Origin: Tomitella fengzijianii
Lineage (GTDB): Bacteria; Actinomycetota; Actinomycetes; Mycobacteriales; Mycobacteriaceae
Direction: 5' to 3'
Assembly: GCF_007559025.1 (NCBI RefSeq)
Contig: NZ_CP041765.1
Span: 244,679 to 308,678, forward strand
DNA length: 64,000 bases
Shown here: in pieces, positions 62,804 to 64,000 of the stretch
Numbering within the stretch: the first letter of the stretch is position 1
Layout: every line of letters begins with the position of its first letter
Position numbers and translations under genes: made by a program
The notes under the pieces: model-generated
The model's input: only the letters and a program-made list of their open reading frames with translations
What the model was told of the DNA's origin: nothing
Databases searched by the model: none

Positions 62804-63997
62804 ATGCGTACATTCGTCCTCGGCGGTGACGGGTTCTGCGGTTGGCCCACGGCACTGCACCTGTCGGCGCATGGCCATGACGTGACCATCGTCGACAGCC
62901 TCGTCCGGCGACGCATCGACGAGGAGCTGGGCGTGCAGTCGCTCACCCCCATCCGTCCGCTCGCGGAGCGCGTCGAGGCGTGGCGCGAGGCGACGGGCCT
63001 GCGGATCGGGGTCGTCACCTGCGATCTCGCCATCGAACCCGACGCACTGGTGCGGCTGCTCACGGAGGGACGGCCGGACGCCGTCGTGCATCTCGCGGAG
63101 CAGCGCTCGGCGCCGCTGTCGATGAAGTCCCCGCACTACAAGCGCTTCACGGTGGATAACAACGTCCGGGCCACGCACAGTCTGCTGGCGGCGCTGGTGC
63201 AGACGGGCTCCGACGCACACCTGGTGCACCTGGGGTCGATGGGCGTCTACGGGTATGAGACGGTGCCGCTGGACCTGCCCGAGGGGTACCTCACCGTCAG
63301 CTACCCCGATGACAACGGCGTCGAACGCGCCCGGGAGATTCTTTATCCGACCCAGCCCGGGAGCGTCTACCACCTGACCAAGTCCCTCGATCAGCTGATG
63401 TTCCAGTTCTACGCCGCCAACGACGGGGTGCGGATCACCGACCTGCACCAGGGCATCGTGTGGGGCACCCAGACGGACGAGACAGCGCTCGACCATCGCC
63501 TGATCAATCGCTTTGACTACGACGGCGACTACGGCACGGTGCTGAACCGCTTCCTGGTGGAGGCGGCGGTGGGCCACCCGCTCACGGTGCACGGGTCGGG
63601 CGGGCAGACCCGCGCGTTCATCAACATCCGCGACAGCGTGCGGTGCATCCGCCTGGCGGTCGAGTCGGGCGACGAGGTCGCCGGCCGGGTGCGCGTGATG
63701 AACCAGGTCACCGAGACGCACTGTGTGTCCGATCTGGCGCGGATCGTGGCCGGGGCTTCCGGTGGCGTTGTCAGCAATGTCGCCAACCCGCGGCGCGAGG
63801 CCGACGCGAACACGCTCGGCGTGCGCAACGACCACCTGCTGGGTCTGGGCCTCGAGCCCACGCTGCTCGAGTCGGACCTGCTGGTCGAGTCGATCGAGGT
63901 CGCGCAGAAGTACGCCGACCGGGTCGACCCGCACCGGATCCCCTGCACGTCGTACTGGAACCGTGAGCGTGAGGCGATGGCGGGGGTGCCGTCGTGA
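62804..63997 (+). CDS. sqdB: UDP-sulfoquinovose synthase
   Basis: A 397-residue extended SDR of the SQD1/SqdB family. VLGGDGFCGWPTALHLSAHG is the family N terminus (GGDGxxGW), LAEQRSAPLSMKSPHYKRFT and VDNNVRATHSLLAAL bind substrate, HLGSMGVYGYETVPLDLPEG holds the catalytic Ser, and YHLTKSLDQLMFQFYA the Tyr and Lys; GQTRAFINIRDSVRCI is typical for SqdB. It makes UDP-sulfoquinovose from UDP-glucose and sulfite, for the sulfolipid SQDG or a sulfoglycan. The stop overlaps a GTG at 63994, so a further gene, probably a glycosyltransferase, begins at the window edge. Confidence 0.9.
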   Translation: MRTFVLGGDGFCGWPTALHLSAHGHDVTIVDSLVRRRIDEELGVQSLTPIRPLAERVEAWREATGLRIGVVTCDLAIEPDALVRLLTEGRPDAVVHLAEQRSAPLSMKSPHYKRFTVDNNVRATHSLLAALVQTGSDAHLVHLGSMGVYGYETVPLDLPEGYLTVSYPDDNGVERAREILYPTQPGSVYHLTKSLDQLMFQFYAANDGVRITDLHQGIVWGTQTDETALDHRLINRFDYDGDYGTVLNRFLVEAAVGHPLTVHGSGGQTRAFINIRDSVRCIRLAVESGDEVAGRVRVMNQVTETHCVSDLARIVAGASGGVVSNVANPRREADANTLGVRNDHLLGLGLEPTLLESDLLVESIEVAQKYADRVDPHRIPCTSYWNREREAMAGVPS

Positions 63998-64000
63998 CAG

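Overview
The window is high-GC actinobacterial DNA, most likely from a chromosome of the order Mycobacteriales (the Gordonia, Tsukamurella, Dietzia, Tomitella and Rhodococcus group). The evidence is GTG starts, many ATGA/GTGA start-stop overlaps, a DUF3558-type lipoprotein, an MMPL transporter, a mycofactocin-coupled dehydrogenase and homologues of mycobacterial steroid-degradation proteins (KshA, HsaA, HsaC, FadD19 and Hsd4A types). The genus cannot be fixed from the sequence alone. I saw no rRNA, tRNA or CRISPR array.

Layout. 1-5.5 kb: an aromatic acyl-CoA catabolic operon (acyl-CoA dehydrogenase end, enoyl-CoA hydratase, SDR, RidA) beside a PaaX-type regulator and a divergent aryl-CoA ligase and thioesterase; the set suggests 2-aminobenzoate (anthranilate) breakdown through a CoA thioester. 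5.5-10.3 kb: glutaryl-CoA dehydrogenase and a class III CoA-transferase, divergent from a LacI regulator and an MFS exporter. 10.3-19.5 kb: a metal/sulfur stress region with two CsoR-family regulators, AhpD-like, Cys-rich peptide, MMPL, DUF2892, DUF302, CopA and CopZ genes, tied together by TACCCC/GGGGTA palindromes. In its middle lies a three-gene insert (lipoprotein, small partner, endonuclease-like protein) with a copy of the same long palindrome at each end.

19.6-31.5 kb: thioesterase, DHA2 exporter, fused indolepyruvate:ferredoxin oxidoreductase, a Leu/Phe/Val-type dehydrogenase with an Lrp regulator, two damaged membrane-protein genes, and a polar amino acid ABC transporter whose binding protein and permease are fused. 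32.2-39.7 kb: phosphonate uptake (PhnD, PhnC, fused double PhnE) with an FAD oxidoreductase, a phosphonatase-like hydrolase, a Zn-alcohol dehydrogenase and a GntR regulator, which fits oxidative aminoethylphosphonate use without PhnW transaminase. 39.9-47 kb: an unexplained 33-residue peptide behind tandem repeats, then a small steroid-ring gene set (PPOX protein, HsaA, HsaC, IclR, KshA, an 88-residue Cys protein, a truncated HsaB and an esterase). Two matching palindromes place this set under the IclR regulator.

47-55 kb: FadD, SDR, two MaoC proteins, an MDR reductase, an ACAD10/11-like dehydrogenase with an APH-fold kinase, and a TetR regulator; two nearly identical palindromes mark the fadD/SDR divide and the kinase start. 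The kinase/dehydrogenase pair recalls the phospho-elimination route for 4-hydroxyacyl-CoA. 55-62 kb: RidA, aldo/keto reductase, four SDRs (one mycofactocin-type), an epimerase-like protein and a meta-cleavage-type hydrolase, probably for an alicyclic or terpenoid substrate. 61.9-62.5 kb: an IS5-family remnant abutting a decayed SHOCT gene. 62.8-64 kb: UDP-sulfoquinovose synthase, the start of a likely sulfolipid operon that runs off the window.
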